Assembly (NCBI GenBank): GCA_947493745.1
Contig: CANLSM010000007.1
Span: 62,001-126,000 of the forward strand
DNA: 64,000 bases
Reading direction: 5' to 3'
Source: an uncultured Paracoccaceae bacterium
GTDB taxonomy: Bacteria; Pseudomonadota; Alphaproteobacteria; Rhodobacterales; Rhodobacteraceae
Below are positions 34,287 through 42,217 of this stretch, piece after piece; the stretch's first letter is position 1; every line of letters begins with the position of its first letter. The notes under the pieces were generated by a model, which made no database searches, was not told the origin of the DNA, and saw only the letters and a program-made list of their open reading frames with translations. Both the position numbers and the translations under genes were made by a program.

Positions 34287-37103
34287 CTAATGCGCCTCGG
34301 CCCAGTTCGCCCCCTGGCCTGCGTCCACGGTGAGCGGCACGTCCAGATCAACAGCCGGTAGACACGCGCGTTCCATCACCTGACGGACGGCGTCGATGGT
34401 CTCATCAACTTCCGCCACGGAGACCTCGAACACCAGCTCGTCGTGAACCTGTAGCAACATCTTCACGTTCAGCTTCTCAATTGCGGCTGGCACACGGATC
34501 ATCGCGCGTCGGATCACATCAGCAGCCGTGCCCTGAATGGGGGCGTTGATCGCTGCTCGCCATGCGAAACCTGCCCTTGGACCCTTTGCATTGATCTCGG
34601 GCGTGTGGATCTTGCGCCCGAAAAGGGTCTGCACATACCCCTCCTTCTTGGCAAACGCGACGGTCTCGTCCATGTATTCGCGAATGCCCGGGAACCGCTC
34701 GAAATAGCGATCTATGAAGCCTTTGGCCTGATCGCGCGGAATGCGCAGATTGTTGGCCAGACCGAAGGCGGATATCCCGTAGATCACACCGAAATTGATG
34801 GCTTTCGCCTGTCGCCGGATCATCGGATCCATGTCTTCAATCGGCGTGTCAAACATCTCGGAAGCGGTCATCGCATGAATGTCCAGCCCGTCGAGGAACG
34901 CCTGCTTGAGACTCTCGATCCCGGCAATATGTGCCAGAATACGCAGCTCAATCTGACTGTAGTCGAGGCTGAGCAGAACGTTCCCGTCCTCGGGGATGAA
35001 GGCCTCGCGGATACGCCGCCCTTCTTCGGTGCGCACCGGGATGTTCTGGAGGTTGGGGTCGGTGGACGCGAGCCTGCCGGTGTTCGCCCCCGCTATCGAA
35101 TAGGATGTATGCACCCGACCCGTCTCTGGGTGGATATGCTCCTGCAGACTGTCGGTATAGGTCGATTTCAGCTTGGAAAGCTGTCGCCAGTCGAGCACGC
35201 GGGCGGGCAGGTCATGGCCCTGCGCGGCCAGCGTTTCCAGCACATCCGCGCCCGTCGCATAGGCACCGGTCTTGCCCTTCTTGCCGCCGTCGAGCGCCAT
35301 CTCGTCAAAGAGAATCTCTCCCAGCTGCTTGGGAGAGCCGACATTGAACGGTCGCCCGGCAAGTTCATGGATCTCGGCCTCAAGGCCGGCCATCTCTTGT
35401 GCGAACGTGTTCGACATCCGGCTCAGATGGTCGCGATCGACCTTGATCCCGTACATTTCCATCTTTGCCAGAACCGGCACCAGCGGTCGCTCAAGCGTTT
35501 CATACACGGTTGTGACCCGCCGCTCGACCAGCTTCGGCTTGAACAGTTTCCAGAGCCTCAAGGTCACGTCCGCATCTTCCGCCGCATAGGGCGTGGCGTC
35601 CTCAATGGTCACCTGATCGAACGTCTTCTGCGCCTTGCCAGTGCCGAGGATCGACTTGATCGGGATGGGAGAGTGGCTGAGATAACGCTCCGAAAGAGTG
35701 TCCATCCCGTGACCGTGCTCGCCCGCATGACAGGCATAGGACATCAGCATCGTGTCGGCGATCGGCGCGACAACGACCCCGTATCGCGCGAAAATTTTCA
35801 TGTCATACTTCATGTTCTGACCGATTTTCAGAACACTGTCGTCCTCCAGCACCGGGCGCAGCAGATCGAGGGCCGCTTCCAGGTCCATCTGCCCCTCTTC
35901 CCGCTCCGACGAGCCGAAAAGATCCCCCTCGCCCTTCACATGGGCAAGCGGGATATAGCAAGCCTGACCAATCTCCACGGCCAGGGAAATACCCACAAGG
36001 CCAGCGCGCATTTCATCAAGCCCGGTCGTCTCGGTATCAACCGCCACATAGCCCCGTTCATGGATACGGTCGATCCAGACCTGCAATGCCTCGGCGTCCC
36101 GGACGGTTTCATAGGTGCCCGGGTCGATTGATGCGGTGAGCGCGGCTTCGTCCGCGCCGCCGACCGCGGGGCTCGATGCCCCGGGGGCGGCGGGCTCCGG
36201 GATGTCCGGCATCTCTGCCCCGAGCTTTTCCGCAATTCGCTTGGTCAGCGTGCGGAACTCCATCTCAGCCAGGAAACTCAGCAGGTCATCGGCCACAGGC
36301 TCGCGCAGGTCGAGACCGTCGAGTGGCTCAAGATCGGGTGTGTTCTGATCCAGTGTCACCAGGTCTCGCGACAACCTGATCTGATCCGCATGATCGATCA
36401 AAGTCTGCCGCCGTTTGGGCTGCTTGATTTCCTCGGCGCGTGCCAGCAGGGCATCGAGATCACCGTATTCGTTGATCAGCAGAGCCGCCGTCTTGATCCC
36501 GATCCCCGGTGCGCCTGGGATGTTGTCCACGCTGTCGCCCGCCAGCGCCTGCACGTCGATTACCTTGTCTGGACCGACACCGAACTTGGCCTCGACCTCA
36601 TCGGGTCCCAGCCTTGAGTTCTTCATCGCATCGAACATCTCGACGCCGCCACCGACAAGCTGCATCAGGTCCTTGTCAGACGAGATGATAGTCACCCGCC
36701 CACCTGCCTCGCGCGCCTCGCGGGCATAGGTCGCGATGATGTCATCGGCCTCGTAGCCTTCCTTCTCGATGCAGGCGATGTTGAAGGCACGGGTCGCCTC
36801 GCGGGTCAGGGGGATCTGCGGACGAAGCTCCTCGGGCATGGCGTCGCGATTGGCCTTGTACTGGTCATACATCTCGTTGCGAAACGTATGGCTGCCCTTG
36901 TCGAAGATCACGGCCACATGGGTCGGAGCATCGGGGCCGGTGTTGTCCTCGACCATCTTGAAGAGCATGTTGCAAAAGCCCGAAACCGCCCCGATGGGCA
37001 GCCCGTCAGATTTGCGTGTCAGGGGCGGGAGCGCGTGAAATGCCCTGAAGATGAAGGCCGACCCGTCGATCAGATGCAGATGGTGCCCCTTGCCAAAGGC
37101 CAT
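34287..37103 (-). CDS. polA: DNA polymerase I
   Basis: 938 aa from the ATG at 37103 (MAFGKGHHLHLIDGSAFIFRAFHA). The 5'-3' exonuclease domain is N-terminal (SSDKDLMQLV, GDSVDNIPGAPGIGIKTA). The proofreading 3'-5' exonuclease domain keeps its acidic residues (VAVDTETTGLDE). The polymerase has motif A DYSQIELRILAHI, motif B RRQAKAINFGVIYG and motif C QVHDELVFEV. All three activities look intact. It acts in Okazaki fragment maturation and repair. The start is one base from the stop of the small zinc-finger gene, so the two are coupled. Confidence 0.96.
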   Translation of the reverse strand: MAFGKGHHLHLIDGSAFIFRAFHALPPLTRKSDGLPIGAVSGFCNMLFKMVEDNTGPDAPTHVAVIFDKGSHTFRNEMYDQYKANRDAMPEELRPQIPLTREATRAFNIACIEKEGYEADDIIATYAREAREAGGRVTIISSDKDLMQLVGGGVEMFDAMKNSRLGPDEVEAKFGVGPDKVIDVQALAGDSVDNIPGAPGIGIKTAALLINEYGDLDALLARAEEIKQPKRRQTLIDHADQIRLSRDLVTLDQNTPDLEPLDGLDLREPVADDLLSFLAEMEFRTLTKRIAEKLGAEMPDIPEPAAPGASSPAVGGADEAALTASIDPGTYETVRDAEALQVWIDRIHERGYVAVDTETTGLDEMRAGLVGISLAVEIGQACYIPLAHVKGEGDLFGSSEREEGQMDLEAALDLLRPVLEDDSVLKIGQNMKYDMKIFARYGVVVAPIADTMLMSYACHAGEHGHGMDTLSERYLSHSPIPIKSILGTGKAQKTFDQVTIEDATPYAAEDADVTLRLWKLFKPKLVERRVTTVYETLERPLVPVLAKMEMYGIKVDRDHLSRMSNTFAQEMAGLEAEIHELAGRPFNVGSPKQLGEILFDEMALDGGKKGKTGAYATGADVLETLAAQGHDLPARVLDWRQLSKLKSTYTDSLQEHIHPETGRVHTSYSIAGANTGRLASTDPNLQNIPVRTEEGRRIREAFIPEDGNVLLSLDYSQIELRILAHIAGIESLKQAFLDGLDIHAMTASEMFDTPIEDMDPMIRRQAKAINFGVIYGISAFGLANNLRIPRDQAKGFIDRYFERFPGIREYMDETVAFAKKEGYVQTLFGRKIHTPEINAKGPRAGFAWRAAINAPIQGTAADVIRRAMIRVPAAIEKLNVKMLLQVHDELVFEVSVAEVDETIDAVRQVMERACLPAVDLDVPLTVDAGQGANWAEAH

Positions 37104-37104
37104 C

Positions 37105-37281
37105 TCAGTGCCCGGCCCCGGCATCCTCTTTCAGCACGAACTTCTTGTCGCAATAGCCGCATTCCACATAGCCGATCTTGGGGTCGATCTGCAGCCAGAC
37201 GAGCGGATGTCCAAGATTTCCGCCATCGCAGGAGATACGCGTCTTGGTGACTTCTTCGGTTTCCGGTTCGGGGATGGACAT
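37105..37281 (-). CDS. Small zinc-finger protein (zf-CHCC / NDUFS6-like)
   Basis: 58 aa from the ATG at 37281, which has GGAG about 12 bases upstream. The pattern ISCDGGNLGHPLVWLQI...YVECGYCDKKFVL gives C-x(n)-H-x(n)-C-x2-C, the CHCC zinc finger related to the mitochondrial complex I accessory subunit NDUFS6. In alphaproteobacteria such proteins can be complex I associated; that is an inference for this copy. Starts further upstream (to 37335) are possible. It ends 1 base before polA. Confidence 0.85.
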   Translation of the reverse strand: MSIPEPETEEVTKTRISCDGGNLGHPLVWLQIDPKIGYVECGYCDKKFVLKEDAGAGH

Positions 37282-37389
37282 ATCCGCAGGCTCCATTAGG
37301 TAAGGCATCGCGACAGGCACGTTGCTGGCGCGCATGATACTGATCCGGCGACGCTTCACAAGGTCCCGGTCACGCCTTTGGGAGAGCAA

Positions 37390-38328
37390 ATGACACCGTC
37401 CAATGCCATTGAGCTGCGCGGCCTGCGCAAAGTCTATGCCGCACGCGGCTCGGAGCCTGAGAAGGTCGCGCTCAAAGGGTTGGATCTGGACATTCCTACC
37501 GGCTCGATCTTCGGCCTTCTGGGGCCGAATGGTGCCGGGAAATCCACGACGATCAACATTCTGGCAGGGCTGGTGAACAAGACCTCCGGGTCGGTAAGAA
37601 TCTGGGGTTTCGATCAGGATGTGAACCCGCGCCAGTCGCGGGCGGCCATTGGCGTGGTGCCGCAGGAGTTGAACCTTGACCCGTTCTTTGCACCGCGCGC
37701 GGCCCTGGAGGTGCAGGCCGGTCTCTACGGCGTGCCAAAGGCGGAGCGTCGCACAGATGCGATCCTTGAGGCCGTTGGCCTGCTGGACAAGGCCGAAGCC
37801 TATGCGCGGACGCTGTCGGGCGGTATGCGCCGACGGCTTCTGATCGCCAAGGCGCTGGTGCACGCACCCCAGATCCTCGTGCTGGACGAGCCGACCGCCG
37901 GTGTTGATATCGAGTTGCGTCAGATGCTCTGGGCTTATGTGCGGGAACTCAATGCTGCCGGGACCACGATCATCCTGACCACGCACTACCTCGAAGAGGC
38001 CGAGGAGATGTGCGACCGCATCGGGATCATCAATCATGGAGAACTGGTGGTGACCGAGGAGACCGGCACTCTCCTGCAGCAGCTCGATGCCAAGACGCTG
38101 GTGATCACACCAGAAAGTCCGGTGGACAATCTGCCCTCGGAGCAGGGTAAGATCAGGATCGACATGCGCCCGGATGGAGCTTGTGCCTTTTCCTATCGGC
38201 GCAGCGAGACCGGGGCCGAAGAGGTGCTCGATCTTGCGCGTTCTCTGGGAATCAGCATTCGGGATGTGGCGTCCGAGGACCCGGATCTCGAGGATGTTTT
38301 CATGGCGCTGACGACCTCCAAAACCTGA
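37390..38328 (+). CDS. ABC transporter ATP-binding protein (ABC-2/drug-exporter type)
   Basis: 312 aa from the ATG at 37390 with GGGAG upstream. Walker A is GPNGAGKSTTINILAGL, the signature is LSGGMRRRLLIAKAL, Walker B is ILVLDEPTAG, and the H-loop is TTHYLEEAEEM. A C-terminal domain of about 80 residues (LVITPESPVDNLPSE...) follows, as in YadG-type exporters. No permease gene lies next to it: upstream is a gene on the other strand, downstream the LacI operon. It must pair with a permease encoded elsewhere, or the partner has been lost. Confidence 0.9.
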   Translation: MTPSNAIELRGLRKVYAARGSEPEKVALKGLDLDIPTGSIFGLLGPNGAGKSTTINILAGLVNKTSGSVRIWGFDQDVNPRQSRAAIGVVPQELNLDPFFAPRAALEVQAGLYGVPKAERRTDAILEAVGLLDKAEAYARTLSGGMRRRLLIAKALVHAPQILVLDEPTAGVDIELRQMLWAYVRELNAAGTTIILTTHYLEEAEEMCDRIGIINHGELVVTEETGTLLQQLDAKTLVITPESPVDNLPSEQGKIRIDMRPDGACAFSYRRSETGAEEVLDLARSLGISIRDVASEDPDLEDVFMALTTSKT

Positions 38329-38386
38329 CAGTTTTCAACCTGGGTTGACCCTTGCAGGCGTTCGAAAGTGTTTCAGAAAGGCCTTG

Positions 38387-38402
38387 CCGAAACCGGTTTC
38401 GG
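38387..38402. promoter_or_regulatory. Perfect 16-bp CG-centred palindrome, candidate LacI-family operator
   Basis: CCGAAACCGGTTTCGG is a perfect palindrome 67 bases upstream of the lacI start codon. LacI-family operators are CG-centred palindromes of just this kind. A possible -35 (TTGACC, 38345-38350) lies upstream, and an imperfect GAAA-GTG-TTTC site at 38364-38374 may be a second half-strength operator. This suggests autoregulation of the whole sugar operon. Confidence 0.75.
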
Positions 38403-38468
38403 TCCGCACCATTGTCCCATCGTCATTCATCCGCCCAACGAGTTGGATGGCGCGACGGGAGAAACAAC

Positions 38469-39569
38469 GTGCCTTACAAGCATCATCCGGGCCGGGTGAC
38501 GATCAATGATCTTGCGGACGCGCTTGGTCTGGCGAAGGGTACAGTGTCGCGCGCGCTGAATGAATATCCCGATATCGCGGAACGCACGCGACTGCGGGTG
38601 AAGCGCGCGGCCCAGGAGATGGGATACAGTCCCCTCAGTCATGCGCAGGCGATCAAGACCGGACGTGTCCGTTCGCTGGGTCTTGTCCTGCAGATCGATC
38701 AGAGACTTGGACACAGGCCGTTCCTGACCCGCTTTCTTGACGGAATTTCCCGGGCTGCCAGCGCACAGGGCTGGACCCTTACGCTTGCCACCGCGCTCTC
38801 CGAAGGCGAGGCGCTCGAGACCATCGAGAGGCTTGCCCATGAGCGCAAGGCCGACGGGTTCATCCTGCCGCGCACCAAGGTGGATGATCCCAGGGTCGCA
38901 CTGTTGCGAAACCTGAACCTGCCTTGCGTCCTTTACGGTCGCACCAGCGATGATGAAGGTTGTTTCTGGTTCGATATGCTCGGTGAGGACGCCATGTTTG
39001 ACGCGGTTTCCCGTCTGGCGGGGATGGGGCACAGCCGCATCGGCTATGTCGGCAGCGATCAGGTCTTCAACTATGCCCATCTGCGCCATGACGGCTATCG
39101 CAGGGGGCTGGAAAGTGCGGGTCTGTCCTATGATGCGGCGCTGGTGCGCCACGGTGCGATGACCGGCGAGGAGGGAGCCGCCTGTCTGCAGGATATCCTG
39201 AGCGATCCGGAGCCGCCGACCGCGGTGGTCTTTTGCACCGATGCGCCCGCCATCGGAGCGTACCGGACCTGCGCCGAGCTGGGTTTGGAGATTGGCCGGG
39301 ACATCTCGCTCATCGGTTATGACGGCTTGCCGGAAGGCAGCTATGCGCATCCCAGCCTCACGACGTTCTCGGTGGACAGCCGCATGGCGGGCGAGCGGCT
39401 GGCCGATCTTCTGATTCGCCGTATTCGCGGCGCCGACCCAAAAGACTTGCGGGAAACCGCAAAGGCAAAACTGGTTACAGGCGGCTCGGACGGGCCGCCT
39501 GCGAAAACCAGCACAGAATTGGCCCGGGCAGTCCGGGCCAAGCACAACACCTGGGAGGAAGTTGTATGA
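38469..39569 (+). CDS. LacI family transcriptional regulator of the sugar-import operon
   Basis: 366 aa. I use a GTG start at 38469 because GGGAG lies 6 bases before it and it begins the HTH directly (VTINDLADALGLAKGTVSRALNEYPDIAERTRLRV). The sugar-binding domain follows (RSLGLVLQIDQRLGHRPFLTRFLDGISRAA..., GHSRIGYVGSD, VVFCTDAPAIGAYR, SLIGYDGLPEGSYAHPSLTTF). It is the first gene of the operon and overlaps the binding-protein start by 4 bases, so regulator and transporter are co-expressed. The layout equals rhizobial aglR. The inducer should be the imported sugar or its product. Confidence 0.92.
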   Translation: MPYKHHPGRVTINDLADALGLAKGTVSRALNEYPDIAERTRLRVKRAAQEMGYSPLSHAQAIKTGRVRSLGLVLQIDQRLGHRPFLTRFLDGISRAASAQGWTLTLATALSEGEALETIERLAHERKADGFILPRTKVDDPRVALLRNLNLPCVLYGRTSDDEGCFWFDMLGEDAMFDAVSRLAGMGHSRIGYVGSDQVFNYAHLRHDGYRRGLESAGLSYDAALVRHGAMTGEEGAACLQDILSDPEPPTAVVFCTDAPAIGAYRTCAELGLEIGRDISLIGYDGLPEGSYAHPSLTTFSVDSRMAGERLADLLIRRIRGADPKDLRETAKAKLVTGGSDGPPAKTSTELARAVRAKHNTWEEVV

Positions 39570-40927
39570 GTTTTCACATGAAATCGGTCTTGAGTCGCAG
39601 TCTGATAGGCGCGTCCATGGCGCTGGTCCTGTCGGCGCTCAGCGTGCAGGCGCAGTCGATCCGGTTCTGGACCACCGAGGAGCAGCCCGAGCGTCTGGCC
39701 AAGCAGCAGGAAATGGCAGCCGAGTTCAAGGCCAGTTCGGGCATTGATGTCGAGGTCATCCCTGTGTCCGAAACTGACCTCGGCACGCGCGCGACAGCAG
39801 CCTTTGCTGCCGGTGATCTGCCGGATGTGATCTACCACCCACTGCAATATGCCCTGCCCTGGGCCGAGGCGGGCATTCTGGACACCGATGCTGCAACCGA
39901 GGTGATAGAAGCACTGGGCGCCGGTACATTTGCGCCAGGTGCGTTGTCTATGGCTGCCAGTGATGGCGGCTATGCCTCGGTGCCCGTCGATGGCTGGACG
40001 CAGATGGTCGTCTATCGCAAGGACCTTTTTGACGCCAAGGGCCTGGCTGCGCCGACAAGTTATGAGGCCGTGACGGCCGCGCTTGAAGCGCTGCACAATC
40101 CGCCGGACGTCTACGGGTTTGTTGCCCCGACGAAGGTGGATGAAAGCTTCATGAGCCAGGTTCTGGAGCATGTCTTCCTGGCCAACGGGGTCAGCCCGGT
40201 CGGGGCGGACGGCTTCGCACCGCTGGACGAGGCGAAGACCATCGAGGTGCTTGAGTTCTACAAGGCGCTTGTCGAGGCCTCACCCGAGGGGGAGCTTTAC
40301 TGGAAACAGTCGCGCGAGCTTTACTTCGCTGGCAAGGCCGCAATGATCATCTGGTCTCCGTTCATCCTCGATGAACTGGCGGGCCTGCGCGACAGTGCTC
40401 CGCCTACGATCACCGATGATCCGACAAGCTCAGAGCTGGCATCCAAGACTGGCATCGTCACCAACTTCGCTGGTCCGAGCAATCCCGACGGTGCGGCCTG
40501 GGGCGATATCCGCTATTTCGGGATCACCAATGATGCCGATACCGAGGCCGCGATGCAGTTCGTGAACTTCTCGATGGATCAGGGCTATACCAGCACGCTG
40601 TCGATTGCGCCCGAAGGCAAGTTCCCGGTGCGTCGCGGAACCGGTGACGAGCCTGAGAAATTCAGCGTCGCCTGGTCGAAACTGCCTGTTGGCGTGGACC
40701 GCAAGGCACCGCTCTCCGATCTCTATGCGCAGGACATGATCGACGAGATTGTCGGCGGTCTCGACGTTGCCAAGCGCTGGGGCGTGGCGGAGGGTCAGCT
40801 TGCGCTGGCCTCCAAGATGATCAACGCGCAGGCGCTCAACCGGCTGGTGCGTGAATATGTCGATGGCGTTCGTGACGGGGCAGCGACCGTTGCCGCGATC
40901 AACGACGAACTTGGCAAGATCGAATAG
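39566..40927 (+). CDS. ABC transporter sugar-binding protein (CUT1 family)
   Basis: 453 aa with a signal peptide ending LSVQAQS (about residue 29). It is a family 1 extracellular solute-binding protein: IRFWTTEEQPERLAKQQEMAAEFKASSGIDVEVIPV, AAFAAGDLPDVIYHP and SVPVDGWTQMVVYRKDLFDAKGLAAPTSYEAV. Several exposed Trp/Tyr residues fit a glycoside ligand. It resembles the alpha-glucoside (AglE-like) group more than the glycerol-3-phosphate group. ATGA overlap with lacI; the following hairpin probably keeps its mRNA more abundant than that of the permeases. Confidence 0.9.
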   Translation: MSFHMKSVLSRSLIGASMALVLSALSVQAQSIRFWTTEEQPERLAKQQEMAAEFKASSGIDVEVIPVSETDLGTRATAAFAAGDLPDVIYHPLQYALPWAEAGILDTDAATEVIEALGAGTFAPGALSMAASDGGYASVPVDGWTQMVVYRKDLFDAKGLAAPTSYEAVTAALEALHNPPDVYGFVAPTKVDESFMSQVLEHVFLANGVSPVGADGFAPLDEAKTIEVLEFYKALVEASPEGELYWKQSRELYFAGKAAMIIWSPFILDELAGLRDSAPPTITDDPTSSELASKTGIVTNFAGPSNPDGAAWGDIRYFGITNDADTEAAMQFVNFSMDQGYTSTLSIAPEGKFPVRRGTGDEPEKFSVAWSKLPVGVDRKAPLSDLYAQDMIDEIVGGLDVAKRWGVAEGQLALASKMINAQALNRLVREYVDGVRDGAATVAAINDELGKIE

Positions 40928-40936
40928 GCTCTGGAG

Positions 40937-40958
40937 GCCCCGGCCTTCGGGTCGGGGC
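40937..40958 (+). promoter_or_regulatory. UUCG-capped intercistronic hairpin
   Basis: A 9-bp stem (GCCCCGGCC pairing through one G-T to GGTCGGGGC) closes a C(TTCG)G tetraloop, one of the most stable RNA caps. It fills the only real gap in the operon, between binding protein and first permease. No T-run follows, so it is not a classic terminator. Its likely effect is to protect the binding-protein mRNA 3' end after processing. Confidence 0.75.
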
Positions 40959-40969
40959 ATCCTTGTCAG

Positions 40970-42217
40970 ATGGTGACAATTCCAACCCCTCCAAGCGGCA
41001 CCGGCCCGCTGGCAAGACGTGAAGCGCGCCTCGCCTGGGGCTTGCTGTTCCCCACGCTTCTCAGCGTAGCGTTGGTCATCATCCTGCCACTGCTGGCGAT
41101 TTTCTGGATCAGTGTGAAGCCGATCGAACTGGCCGATCTGCGCCCGCCAAGCCCCGACATCTACGAGCGGCTGCGTGGCAACCCAAAGGCACCCGGCGAC
41201 GACGCAACGCTTGAATACCGGCTGCGCAATACCTCGCCCGACACGCCGGTCACCGGCGTAACCTTGCGCGACCGGTTGCCCGAAGGCCTCACGATCCCTC
41301 AGCTTGATCCGCGATGCACTCTCGACGGGCGAGACCTGTTTTGTGATTTCGGAACCTGGGAGCCGGGGTTTCGCGAACGGATGCAGATGCCGGTCGAGGT
41401 CACAGCCGCCTTTCTGGGCAGTGGCATCAATGTCCGCGACAGCGAGGTCAGTGTCACCGGAAGCGGGGCATCGGTGCTTTTTGACACCAATTTCACCACC
41501 GAGAATTTCGCGCGCGTCTTTGACGGGGCGGAGTTCTGGTCGGTGCTTGGGGTCACACTCTTCTACACCGTCTTTGGCACCATCGGTGCGCTTGTCGTCG
41601 GCTTGATGGCGGCGCTCATTCTGAACAAGGACTTCAGGGGACAGGGGGTATTGCGGGGACTCTATCTCTTCCCCTATGTGGCCCCGGTTATCGCTGTTGC
41701 CTTCACCTGGGTCACGCTTTTTGATCCGTTCTCGGGCTCGGCCAACGCGCTGCTCTTGCAGATGGGCACGATCACCGCACCGATCAATTTCTTCGGGGAC
41801 AGGCCGCTGGCCCTGATCATGGTGACGGTCTTCGAGATCTGGCGCTACTTTCCCCTGAGCTTCCTTTTCATTCTCGCCCGGATGCAGTCGATTGACAGTG
41901 ACATGTATGAGGCGGCCGACATGGACGGGGCCTCGCCCTTCCAGCAGTTCTGGTATCTCTCCGTCCCGCAACTGGCGGGCATCCTGTCGGTCCTGTTCCT
42001 GCTGCGCTTCATCTGGACGTTCAACAAGTTCGACGACATCTTTCTGCTGACCGGCGGCAATGCGGGCACCAGAACGCTGACCGTGAATGTCTATGAGCAG
42101 GCCTTTGCGATCTCCAATATCGGGGCAGGGGCCGCCGTGGCGGTGGTGATCTTTGCCTGCCTGCTGATCTTCTCGATCTTCTTCTTCCGCTTCATCAGCC
42201 GGGAGGAGGGACTGTGA
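40970..42217 (+). CDS. Sugar ABC transporter permease (MalF/AglF type) with DUF11-like periplasmic insert
   Basis: 415 aa. The first membrane helix is LLFPTLLSVALVIILPLLAIFWISV (residues 25-49). A 130-residue periplasmic stretch follows. Residues 79-167 read like a DUF11 Ig-fold module: LEYRLRNTSPDTPVTGVTLRDRLPEGLTI, then a Cys pair (C116, C125) and a GTWEPGFRERMQMPVEVTA strand. The permease core then resumes (ENFARVFDGAEFWSVLGVTLFYT) with five further helices and the EAA loop YEAADMDGASPFQQFWYLSVPQL, which contacts the ATPase. No good Shine-Dalgarno precedes the ATG at 40970. The insert could touch the binding protein or the cell wall; this role is inferred. Confidence 0.88.
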   Translation: MVTIPTPPSGTGPLARREARLAWGLLFPTLLSVALVIILPLLAIFWISVKPIELADLRPPSPDIYERLRGNPKAPGDDATLEYRLRNTSPDTPVTGVTLRDRLPEGLTIPQLDPRCTLDGRDLFCDFGTWEPGFRERMQMPVEVTAAFLGSGINVRDSEVSVTGSGASVLFDTNFTTENFARVFDGAEFWSVLGVTLFYTVFGTIGALVVGLMAALILNKDFRGQGVLRGLYLFPYVAPVIAVAFTWVTLFDPFSGSANALLLQMGTITAPINFFGDRPLALIMVTVFEIWRYFPLSFLFILARMQSIDSDMYEAADMDGASPFQQFWYLSVPQLAGILSVLFLLRFIWTFNKFDDIFLLTGGNAGTRTLTVNVYEQAFAISNIGAGAAVAVVIFACLLIFSIFFFRFISREEGL

